From Oscillatoriales cyanobacterium M59_W2019_021 (GTDB taxonomy: Bacteria > Cyanobacteriota > Cyanobacteriia > Cyanobacteriales > Geitlerinemataceae): a stretch of 61,233 nt of DNA. The position numbers and the translations under genes are program-made. Shown piece after piece: positions 54,204 to 61,233 of the stretch (within the stretch, counting starts at the first letter, position 1; the number at the start of each line of letters is the position of its first letter). The stretch lies in assembly GCA_015295945.1 (NCBI GenBank), contig DVED01000020.1:1-61233 (forward strand). The letters are read 5' to 3'. The notes under the pieces are model-generated. The model was not told the DNA's origin. It did no database searches and saw nothing but the letters and a program-made list of their open reading frames with translations.

Positions 54204-55085
54204 TTACAGTCCGTTAGCGCTTTCGAGATCCGTACAGCAGTCGGAGATCGCCACGTCGGTCAGAGATTCCAAACCCACAGCTTTTAAGAGATCTTCCCAA
54301 TCTTGTTGTAAGGTGGGATTTTGTGGGTTCTGCTGGCGCATCCGTACCAGAGGGGTGAGGGCATTGTACCAAATGCCATTGTCGGCATAGGCGATGTAAT
54401 CGTCGGGTTCGATGCTGGGAATCGGGGCAACTCGTTCGACCCATCCATCCTCTCGGGGATTTTTCGAGGGATCGTCGGCATCGCATTCTACTTCAAAAAA
54501 CCAGTGATAGATGCCACCGATCTCGAGTTCTTTTGCTGTTTCGGGAAGGGTAACGCTAACCAATCCTGGCGTGCCAGACAGGGGAATCAAAATGGGTTCT
54601 TCCAAAACGGGCATTTGGTCTTCCTCTAACAGCATAAATGTTGCGTTTATTGCCGATGAAGTCTCGTAAGGAACGTAAAACCAAAATGTCGGATACCCAT
54701 CTACCGTTTTTCCTAGAAGGATGGTTTTATTGTCATTTTTATCCGTAGGATCTCCCATCAGCCGAGGATAATTTTCTGAAGTCATTTCAGGGGTTAAGTC
54801 GGGAATTAATACGGTTAATGGAGTATTGGGATTTAGGCAATCACCGCGACTACCAGCCGAACCCGTCCCCGAACTTCCAGGTTTTCCGTAGCTACCAAAG
54901 GACTGTTGCCAGCGGAGGTATCGCTCGATTTCTTGAGTTCCGGGTTCTGAATCGGTAGGGGAGGACGATTCGGATTCGGGAAGGGTTTGTGCTAGCACGG
55001 ATACAGGGAAGGCTATTCCCGAACCCGAGAGGGCTGTTAATAATAAGACTGGAATTAAGTTTAAAAGATTGAATTTCATTTTCAT
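54204..55085 (-). CDS. DUF928 exported protein
   Basis: From the ATG at 55085 the product has 293 residues: a signal peptide (LNLIPVLLLTALSGSGIAFP...VLAQ), a Ser/Glu-rich linker, and a DUF928 domain with DCLNPNTPLTVLIPD, YPTFWFYVPYETSS, GLVSVTLPETAKELEIGGIY and HWFFEVECDADD. DUF928 is largely confined to cyanobacteria and is often near CHASE2, CHAT and haemagglutinin-type genes (recollection); its role is unknown. AAAGAG precedes the start. It follows the CHAT-CHASE2 gene by 82 bp and is probably in its operon. The longer open frame would overlap that gene. Confidence 0.9.
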   Translation of the reverse strand: MKMKFNLLNLIPVLLLTALSGSGIAFPVSVLAQTLPESESSSPTDSEPGTQEIERYLRWQQSFGSYGKPGSSGTGSAGSRGDCLNPNTPLTVLIPDLTPEMTSENYPRLMGDPTDKNDNKTILLGKTVDGYPTFWFYVPYETSSAINATFMLLEEDQMPVLEEPILIPLSGTPGLVSVTLPETAKELEIGGIYHWFFEVECDADDPSKNPREDGWVERVAPIPSIEPDDYIAYADNGIWYNALTPLVRMRQQNPQNPTLQQDWEDLLKAVGLESLTDVAISDCCTDLESANGL

Positions 55086-55167
55086 GATTTTACTCTTTAT
55101 AAAGTTGATAATCCTATGTCCCGCCCCAACCGGGGGTAGGCACGGGGGCGCTACCCCTACCCATTTT

Positions 55168-57549
55168 TTAGATCTCATTGGGAAACGCGATCGAAATCGC
55201 CCTTTTCGCACTCGCCATTGTCAATGCCAAACCCATCGGTACGATCGGCATCCACACCCCGCGCACCAATGCCAAATAACCGATACCACCGATGAGGGTG
55301 AGTCCGCCAAGTCCGATTCCCACATAGATGGCGAGAGGGCGTTTGCGAGAGAAACCCCAAATAAAAATGGCTTCTCCCACCATGGCTCCCCCCCACACGC
55401 ACAGAAACTCTCCCCACTCCGGCAGCGATCGCAAGATGGGTCGGTTATCCTTCACCGCACTGAGAATTTGACTGACTGCGTGAGCTTGAACGAACACGCC
55501 GGGAAGGGGTTGAATGGGGGAAGATTTGGCGCTGTAGGGCGTTAGCAATCCGTCTTCGATACTGGTTGCCGTCGTGCCGATGAGGACGATGCGATCGCGA
55601 ATCAGTGCCGGATCGAAGTGATCGTCGAGTAACTCGCCTAATGTTAAAGTTTGAGCGGGAGCGCCTGCCGAACGGTAGTTCAACATCACTTGATAGCCAC
55701 CGTTATCGACTTGGTGATAGCCTCCGGTGTTGGGCTGCACTCTGGGGAATCGAACTGTGCCGATTTGATAGGAATTGGGGGACGCAAATTTAAACTCAAT
55801 GCCTTCGGCTTCTAGATAGCGTTGGGCGATCGCAAAACTGAGGGAAACTTCAGTCTCGCATTCCTTGCCGGGACTCATGCCAAAAAGCTGGCGGCGGACG
55901 ATCCCGTCAGGATCGATGGGAATGTCGCTAAATCCAATTTGGGTTAAGGGAACGTCAGAGGGGGGTGGAATCGGCGGGTTATCCGAGCCTCCGCCTACAT
56001 TGCAAATCACAATAAATTTGTTGTTATTTTTGAATTCGTCGGCTAAGCGTTGATGTTGCGCGTCCAAGGCAAAGGGACGATAGATATCTAAGCCGATGAC
56101 GCGAGCCTTGTGAGTGTTAAGTTTCTGCAACAGGCGATCGAGGGTTTCGTTGGAGAGCGATCCCTGTCGGGCTTCCGGATTTTGGGCTTGAATGTCGGCT
56201 TCGGTGATGGTGACGATGGCAATGCGGGGGTCGGGGGGTTCGTCGGGTTGCAGTTGCAACAGGCGATCGAAGGTTTGTAATTCCCAGGTTTGCAACCATC
56301 CCAGCGATCGCACCCCCATTGTCACTCCCGCCATAGCTAGGCTAGCGGCCAGGACGGTTTTCCAGCCTTCCCGGCGGGGCAGTGGGGGCGTTGGGGGCGT
56401 TGGGTTCGGCGGGGGTGGCGGAGCGTGTTCGGGAGGTCGCAATCCCGGTACCCAAAGCAAGGATGGCGCTTGGGGATGGGCGACGATGGCAGGCAGCCAA
56501 CTGGCACAGGGATACTCGTCTTCCAAACCTTCCAACTGTTCTCGCCCTTGTCGGACAGCTAACTCAAAAGGTTTCCCCTGGGAGAACGCCTTGAGAAAAT
56601 ACTTGAGAAAGGCTTGGGCGACGCGATCGGCAACCAACTCCCGCATCACCACCATTTGCGGCAGTTGCAAGTCCCCCAGTTGTTGGGCGAGTCCCAATCC
56701 ATCGCAGGAGTTGAAAATTGCCAGTTGCAATCCCCGTTTGACGGCTTGACTCAGACCGAACCACAGTTCGTCGAGGGTTAAGCTATCGGTAGGATTGAGA
56801 TAGATGCGTCCCCGTTCCCCTTCGGTTTCCGAGTGTCCGGCAAAGAAGAGGATATCCCAAGGTTGCTCCCAGAAGCGATCGCACAGATCCTGGCGTTTCG
56901 GTTCTACCAGAAACCGCACGTCGGCATCGGGCAGGCTTTCTAGGACTTGGCAATCGGCTTCGACATCGATGCCGTTGCTGTGACCGAGAATGGCTAAGAT
57001 TCTCACTCGATCGCCATCCTCGGCAGGCGGGAGCAGGGGCAAAGAGCGGTTGCTGGGTAAAAAGTAGAATTCCACCTCCACCGATCTCGATTCGATCCAA
57101 TCCCACAAATGCCAGGGGAGTTTTTGCAGTTGGGGATCTTCGGCGCGAATTTGCAGGCGAATGCGGTCGCGGCGATGGAGTTCGTCGCGCAAGAATCGTT
57201 CGATCGGGCGAAATTCCGTCGAGTCCAGCCACGCTTGCAACTCGGCTTTCAAATCCCGTGCCGATTCCCGACATTCTCGGGTGCGGTTGAAACTGCCGTT
57301 GTAGGTAATCGATTCGGGATTGAGGCGCGTTTGCAGACTGCGAGCGGGATCGCCCAAAGCTCGATACTTTTGCCAATGGGCGATCGCTAGTTCCGCGAGT
57401 TGGGGATTGGGTGGCAGGTAGCCGATCGCTTCGAGATGGCGATCTCTCGACGATTCCCCCTGCGTCCCTCGTGCCGACCAAATTTCCAATACAACCCGAC
57501 ACCCATGTTCGAGCATTCCATCCAGTTTGAGAATGACTTTTTTATTCAT
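55168..57549 (-). CDS. CHAT-CHASE2 membrane protein
   Basis: The 793-residue protein has an N-terminal cytoplasmic part with a CHAT domain (about 155-375; dyad H239 in FFAGHSETEG and C282 in FNSCDGLGLA), a Pro-rich linker, one membrane helix (about 398-417), a CHASE2 sensor (about 425-690: PRIAIVTITEADIQ, ARVIGLDIYRPFA, RDRIVLIGTTATSIED) and three C-terminal membrane helices. CHASE2 usually senses something outside and feeds a kinase or cyclase inside; here the output is a CHAT peptidase-like domain, so the signal may be proteolytic. It heads the minus-strand group with DUF928. Confidence 0.9.
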   Translation of the reverse strand: MNKKVILKLDGMLEHGCRVVLEIWSARGTQGESSRDRHLEAIGYLPPNPQLAELAIAHWQKYRALGDPARSLQTRLNPESITYNGSFNRTRECRESARDLKAELQAWLDSTEFRPIERFLRDELHRRDRIRLQIRAEDPQLQKLPWHLWDWIESRSVEVEFYFLPSNRSLPLLPPAEDGDRVRILAILGHSNGIDVEADCQVLESLPDADVRFLVEPKRQDLCDRFWEQPWDILFFAGHSETEGERGRIYLNPTDSLTLDELWFGLSQAVKRGLQLAIFNSCDGLGLAQQLGDLQLPQMVVMRELVADRVAQAFLKYFLKAFSQGKPFELAVRQGREQLEGLEDEYPCASWLPAIVAHPQAPSLLWVPGLRPPEHAPPPPPNPTPPTPPLPRREGWKTVLAASLAMAGVTMGVRSLGWLQTWELQTFDRLLQLQPDEPPDPRIAIVTITEADIQAQNPEARQGSLSNETLDRLLQKLNTHKARVIGLDIYRPFALDAQHQRLADEFKNNNKFIVICNVGGGSDNPPIPPPSDVPLTQIGFSDIPIDPDGIVRRQLFGMSPGKECETEVSLSFAIAQRYLEAEGIEFKFASPNSYQIGTVRFPRVQPNTGGYHQVDNGGYQVMLNYRSAGAPAQTLTLGELLDDHFDPALIRDRIVLIGTTATSIEDGLLTPYSAKSSPIQPLPGVFVQAHAVSQILSAVKDNRPILRSLPEWGEFLCVWGGAMVGEAIFIWGFSRKRPLAIYVGIGLGGLTLIGGIGYLALVRGVWMPIVPMGLALTMASAKRAISIAFPNEI

Positions 57550-58119
57550 GACCTGCTATGGGGAGGCTAATGCGAATCTAACAAGATTGATTTTTGACCC
57601 GTTTTTTCAGTGTTGGGTTGTTCGGTCTGCTGAGTTAGATGCACGCGAAATGGTTTGGGGATGTTCGATTGACGAGTGATTGACCATTGGGATTGAATCT
57701 GATTTTTAGAAAATCAACTCGAATTAATAGAAAAATTATTAACTCTAGATGTTCCTTATTATAAGCGCGAGATTGCTTTTTCATAACACTGTGCTGAGGG
57801 ATCATACCGCCTGATCTCCCGTCGGGTTCGGGCGGGCAGGGCAACGGCTTATCGATCGAGCATTGTCATCAGAAGGCAGAAGACTCCAGGGCAGAAAGGG
57901 GTTTTTGTCAGAGGCTTAAACTCCTCCCAAAAACTCTTCCCCCTCAAGGAAGAGGCTTATACCCTTGATTCTCGGTCGGGGGACAGTTGTCGAGAGCAAA
58001 GTTGCTTCAAAATTCTTAACACTTATACGGTGGGACTTTTGAGCTTCAGGAGGGTCGCATCCTGTGGTAATCTGAACGTTGGCATTTCAAAATTTATTAA
58101 GGCAAAAAGGTAAAGTTTA
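57550..58119. other. 570-bp region upstream of hemE
   Basis: It holds an AT-rich stretch (57690-57790), a heptamer run (57872-57897) and a repeat with CTCTTCCCCCTCAAGGAAGAGG followed by CTTATACCCTTGATTCTC (57938-57976), which resembles 1514-1552. A 69-codon minus-strand frame (57635-57844) is not convincing. The hemE promoter is likely in 58020-58090; AGGAGGG at 58049 is too far from the ATG to be its ribosome site. Confidence 0.5.
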
Positions 58120-59184
58120 ATGGCGGGTTCAACCCAAATTCCCTATTTGTTGAGGGCTGCACGCGGAGAAAAACTCGATCGCCCGCCCGTGTGGATGATG
58201 CGGCAAGCGGGTCGGTACATGAAGGCATATCGCGACTTGCGGGAAAAATATCCCAGTTTTCGCGAGCGATCGGAAATTCCCGAAGTTGCCGTGGAAGTCT
58301 CCCTGCAGCCGTGGCGAGCCTTTCAACCCGACGGCGTGATCCTGTTTTCCGATATCGTCACCCCCTTACCGGGATTGGGCATCAACATGGACATCGCCGA
58401 AGGCAAAGGTCCGATTATCGATCCCCCCATCCGCTCCCAGGCGCAAGTAGATGCCCTGCGTCCCCTGGAACCGGAAGAATCCCTGCCGTTTATCCGCACG
58501 ATCCTGCAAGCACTGCGGCAAGAAGTGGGCAACCAATCCACCGTTCTCGGGTTTGTCGGCGCTCCGTGGACATTGGCAGCTTACGCCGTGGAAGGGAAAG
58601 GGTCGAAAACCTATTCGGTGATTAAAGGAATGGCGTTTTCCGAACCCGCCATGCTGCACCAACTGCTGGGCAAACTGGCAGATGCGATCGCCGTTTACGC
58701 GCGTTACCAAATCGATAGCGGCGCTCAAGTGGTGCAAATGTTCGATTCTTGGGCGGGTCAACTCAGCCCCCAAGACTACGAAACCTTTGCCCTGCCGTAC
58801 CAACAGCGCGTGTTTCAACAAGTCAAAGCCACCCATCCCGACACCCCTCTGATTCTGCTCGTTAGCGGCAGTGCGGGAGTTTTGGAACTGATGGGACGTT
58901 CCGGTGCGGATATCATCAGCGTCGATTGGGCGGTAGATATGGCGGACGCGCGGCGGCGTCTCGGACCGGAGATGAAGGTGCAGGGCAATATCGATCCCGG
59001 CGTGTTGTTCGGCTCCAAGGCGTTCATTCGCGATCGCATTCTCGACACCATTCGCAAAGCTGGAAATCGCGGTCACATCCTCAATTTGGGTCACGGTATC
59101 CTGCCGACAACCCCCGAGGAAAACGCGGCGTTCTTCTTTGAAACGGCGAAACAAGCCGATCGATTGTTAACGGTGGCAGTTTGA
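58120..59184 (+). CDS. hemE: Uroporphyrinogen decarboxylase
   Basis: HemE removes four carboxyl groups from uroporphyrinogen III to give coproporphyrinogen III, on the way to haem and chlorophyll. The 354-residue frame is full length, with [13 protein letters not shown] (R28 and R32 bind substrate carboxylates), D78 in [31 protein letters not shown], the Ser region [12 protein letters not shown] and the C-terminal His in [12 protein letters not shown]. All catalytic residues are in place. It stands alone on the plus strand with repeats on both sides. Confidence 0.97.
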   Translation: MAGSTQIPYLLRAARGEKLDRPPVWMMRQAGRYMKAYRDLREKYPSFRERSEIPEVAVEVSLQPWRAFQPDGVILFSDIVTPLPGLGINMDIAEGKGPIIDPPIRSQAQVDALRPLEPEESLPFIRTILQALRQEVGNQSTVLGFVGAPWTLAAYAVEGKGSKTYSVIKGMAFSEPAMLHQLLGKLADAIAVYARYQIDSGAQVVQMFDSWAGQLSPQDYETFALPYQQRVFQQVKATHPDTPLILLVSGSAGVLELMGRSGADIISVDWAVDMADARRRLGPEMKVQGNIDPGVLFGSKAFIRDRILDTIRKAGNRGHILNLGHGILPTTPEENAAFFFETAKQADRLLTVAV

Positions 59185-59503
59185 TCGATCGAAATTTGCC
59201 AAAGATACCGCGATTTAACGGCGGAAATATCTGGCAAGTCTAACTTTAGGCGAAGCATTTGGACGCGAACTTGTCGCTAAAACGGTCGAGTTGGTTGCCG
59301 AGAGCTTCGCCTCTATTATTTCTGATCGGTCTATATAGCACTATGCACGTAGATTAGGACGTATGACCCAGTGAAAAGCTAGACAGAGCCAGGTTTTTGC
59401 TGATAGCTGAGTGCCCAAAGCTAAATACTTAGTGCTATAACTCTTCAACTCCTTTAGGCGAGAAGAGCGAGAAGCACTGACTCCTGAATCTTTCTAAAAA
59501 AAT
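59185..59503. other. 319-bp region between hemE and the epimerase
   Basis: It has no gene. A MITE-like element occupies 59334-59439. The first 140 bp show nothing beyond ordinary composition. The epimerase start at 59504 is GTG, overlapped by an out-of-frame ATG-TGA at 59502. Confidence 0.5.
59334..59439. mobile_element. 106-bp MITE-like element
   Basis: TATAGCACTA (59334-59343) and TAGTGCTATA (59430-59439) are perfect 10-base inverted ends. The inside codes for nothing. TA at the outer ends fits an IS630/mariner-type insertion, whose MITEs are common in cyanobacteria. No transposase is in the window. Confidence 0.6.
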
Positions 59504-60463
59504 GTGATTAAACGAGTTTTTATAACGGGTGCGAGTGGCTGTATCGGTCAATATATTACCGAAACGCTGATTCGAGAAACGCCACATGAGTTGTATTTAT
59601 TGGTGAGAAATCCCGATAAATTGAAAGTTCCCCTGGATGCGCGATCGGGAATTCATGTTTTATCGGCTGATTTGCGCGAGATCGATCGCTTTGCCGACAT
59701 TCTCAAGACGATCGATTGTGCAATTTTGACGGCGGCAGCGTGGGGAGGATGGCAAGATTGCCACGATATTAATATTACAACTCCAAGAGTTTTAATGGAT
59801 TTGCTCGATCCTCAAGTTTGCGATCGTATTCTCTATTTTTCGACCGCGAGTTTGCTCGATCGCGAGAACAACCTTCTCCCCGAAGCTGGAGATTTAGGAA
59901 CGGATTACATTCGCTCGAAATACGAATTTCTCCAGCAACTTCCCAACCATCCTTTGCACGATCGCACGATGGTTTTATTTCCTACCTTAGTCTTTGGCGG
60001 AGATGAGGAAAAACCCAAGTCTCATCTCACTTCTGGATTGCCAGACGTGATGAAATGGAGCCGTTGGATTCGCTTCTTTAAAGCCAGCGGCAGCTTTCAC
60101 TTCATTCACGCTCGCGATATTGCCGAAGTCGTGAAATATTATGTCGATGCCGATACCCCAAAAACGGGATGGTTTGTGTTAGGAAATCAGCCGTATACCG
60201 TCGATCGAGCCATTAGCGAACTGTGCAAGTATCTCAACAAGCGAATTTATTTTCGGATAACTCTATCCCCTTGGCTGATTGATTTCTTTATCGCCACATT
60301 TAAAATTCAAATGGCAGCTTGGGATCGGTTTTGCTTGCAATATCGCCACTTCATCTATCAAAATCCCGTCAACCCCACCCAGTTGAAGTTACCGTCCTAT
60401 TGCGAAACTCTGTCAGATGTTTTACAAGCGAGCGGTATCCCCAAATCCACCCCGACTAACTAA
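59504..60463 (+). CDS. NAD-dependent epimerase/dehydratase family protein
   Basis: The 319-residue extended SDR starts MIKRVFITGASGCIGQYITE, with the NAD loop GASGCIG. It has LTAAAWGGWQDCHDIN, FSTASLLD and the catalytic YIRSK, then VLFPTLVFGG, FHFIHARDIAEVV and a long C-terminal substrate domain. Sugar-nucleotide epimerase, carotenoid or chlorophyll-related reductase roles are all possible; nothing nearby decides. GTG is the start codon and gives the full Rossmann motif. Confidence 0.88.
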   Translation: MIKRVFITGASGCIGQYITETLIRETPHELYLLVRNPDKLKVPLDARSGIHVLSADLREIDRFADILKTIDCAILTAAAWGGWQDCHDINITTPRVLMDLLDPQVCDRILYFSTASLLDRENNLLPEAGDLGTDYIRSKYEFLQQLPNHPLHDRTMVLFPTLVFGGDEEKPKSHLTSGLPDVMKWSRWIRFFKASGSFHFIHARDIAEVVKYYVDADTPKTGWFVLGNQPYTVDRAISELCKYLNKRIYFRITLSPWLIDFFIATFKIQMAAWDRFCLQYRHFIYQNPVNPTQLKLPSYCETLSDVLQASGIPKSTPTN

Positions 60464-60470
60464 ATCACAC

Positions 60471-60500
60471 GGTGCGTTTCGTGCCTCAACACACCCTACC
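60471..60500. repeat. Interspersed repeat, reverse copy (GGTGCGTTTCG...CACACCCTACC)
   Basis: This is the reverse complement relative of the elements at 16158 and 29370, directly after the epimerase stop. It may also act as a weak terminator. Confidence 0.7.
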
Positions 60501-60718
60501 CACCACCTAACGATCGATGATAAAAATAAAGAATCGATCGCATAAGATTGACAAATCTAACAAAGTTTGCCAGTATATTTTAGCTAAATCGTTCATCTGA
60601 GGTTCGATCGTCTCGATCGGGTCATCTCAGACGGAAGTAGGGATTCAAACCGAAGGAACGCGCTGCATCAATTGCGATCGCGTCTGAATTGGCGCGAATG
60701 TAGTTCTAATAGTTTTTG

Positions 60719-60943
60719 ATGATGCTTGTGCCCTCTTTGATTACCCTAAGTGCTGCCTTGGTTGCTGTATTCTTCAGTACGAATACAAATGAAGAGATGA
60801 TTAAAATTGCGGCGACGGGTCTAGCCGGACTCTTTGCAATTTTGAGCCTAATTCTCTTACCTTGGCCGATTAAACTCACGCTAGTTATGCTTCCATTCTT
60901 AAGCGATCGCATTTCGGGATTCAAATTTCTCGGATCTCGCTGA
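60719..60943 (+). CDS. Small membrane protein, two predicted helices
   Basis: The 74-residue protein has two hydrophobic segments (LVPSLITLSAALVAVFFSTN and the stretch IAATGLAGLFAILSLILL) and a third weaker one (IKLTLVMLPFL), ending in a basic tail (RISGFKFLGSR). The pattern is that of small cyanobacterial inner or thylakoid membrane proteins. The ATG at 60719 or 60722 is the start; the preceding TTG is unlikely. A strong terminator lies 29 bp after the stop, which supports a real transcription unit. Function unknown. Confidence 0.72.
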   Translation: MMLVPSLITLSAALVAVFFSTNTNEEMIKIAATGLAGLFAILSLILLPWPIKLTLVMLPFLSDRISGFKFLGSR

Positions 60944-60971
60944 ATGGAATCAACATTATGTTGCAATCCTT

Positions 60972-61000
60972 ATCCCTATCTATTCGTAGATGGGGATTTT
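60972..61000 (+). terminator. Terminator with TTCG tetraloop
   Basis: An 11-bp stem (ATCCCTATCTA with TAGATGGGGAT, one T-G wobble) is closed by TTCG and followed by TTTTAT. It belongs to the small membrane protein gene. Confidence 0.85.
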
Positions 61001-61132
61001 ATCGTTCAACAATAAGTAATAAGTGAGAAGGGGGCATGGGGGTAAGAATCGATCGTTTCGATATAAAAGATATAAAAATTGATTGGATTTTTGATTTTCT
61101 GAGATATCTAATAACTGGAGTTTAGACTAAAT

Positions 61133-61170
61133 CGAGAAGAAAGAGCCGCCCAAGGGTAGACCTGGGCGGC
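61133..61170 (-). terminator. GC-rich terminator for a gene beyond the right edge
   Basis: GCCGCCCA (61145-61152) pairs with TGGGCGGC (61163-61170). On the minus strand it is followed by TCTTTCTTC. A second stem, CCGTAGATG/CATCTACGG (61176-61213), lies beside it. A minus-strand gene probably ends just outside the window. Confidence 0.6.
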
Positions 61171-61233
61171 GATCGCCGTAGATGATGAGATTTAGGCAAA
61201 AACCCATCTACGGTGTAGGATGATTATCGAAAA

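Noticed and set aside
57635-57844. 69-codon minus-strand frame upstream of hemE
   Set aside because: It spans AT-rich intergenic DNA and has no convincing start or motif.
60706-60966. 86-codon frame antisense to the small membrane protein
   Set aside because: The plus-strand frame has clear membrane helices and a strong terminator after it.

Overview
The window looks like a chromosomal segment of a filamentous, non-heterocystous (Oscillatoria-like) cyanobacterium. The HIP1 octamer GCGATCGC and the shorter CGATCG are very frequent. Several genes are characteristic of oxygenic phototrophs: a plant-type [2Fe-2S] ferredoxin, the ferredoxin-thioredoxin reductase catalytic chain, menG for phylloquinone, the SufR-controlled sufBCDS cluster, hemE, a PatA-like regulator and a DUF928 protein. 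The genus assignment is inference. I found no rRNA, tRNA, CRISPR array or complete transposase.

Region by region. 1-8.9 kb is housekeeping and signalling: a 48-residue ORF plus a PatA-type response regulator, hisA, a REC-GAF regulator, menG, a DUF445 membrane protein, an FAD/NAD oxidoreductase that has lost its redox cysteines, a CobD-like aminotransferase and HU. 9-17.5 kb holds a small membrane-anchored protein, fabG, an HD-type protein, a hybrid histidine kinase followed by a REC-adenylate cyclase, thiS and argD. 17.9-25.5 kb is the iron-sulphur locus. On the minus strand it reads ftrC, sufB, two non-suf genes, sufC, sufD, sufS; sufR diverges on the plus strand, with two CAAC-N6-GTTG operators between sufR and ftrC. 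25.6-31.3 kb carries a zinc-ribbon protein with a GT4 glycosyltransferase, petF, a MacB-type permease and an RTX-like secreted protein. 31.6-40.3 kb carries a peptidoglycan-binding protein, a decayed caspase-like gene, a cluster of double-hairpin repeats, an SDR, a family-10-type glycosyl hydrolase, a DMT permease with a soluble N-terminal extension, and an LPG-synthase-like membrane protein.

40.3-57.6 kb is the accessory core. A P-loop ATPase is translationally coupled to a 1634-residue STAND ATPase ending in 14 WD40 repeats. Next comes a two-partner-secretion type exoprotein and, 10 bp later, a secreted TPR-CHAT peptidase-like protein. Facing it on the minus strand are a CHAT-CHASE2 membrane protein, a DUF928 protein and two small overlapping unknown genes. 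I infer that these genes form a sensing and proteolysis module at or outside the cytoplasmic membrane. This is the best candidate here for an undescribed system. 57.6-61.2 kb returns to hemE, an NAD-epimerase and a small membrane protein.

A second theme is repeat invasion. Short palindromic repeats have entered intergenic DNA and, in frame, several genes: a 36-base element is present twice, identical and inverted, inside the DMT gene, with a relative inside the peptidoglycan-binding gene. The hybrid kinase carries a heptamer-type insert in its ATPase domain. Two MITE-like elements and three decayed genes are also present.
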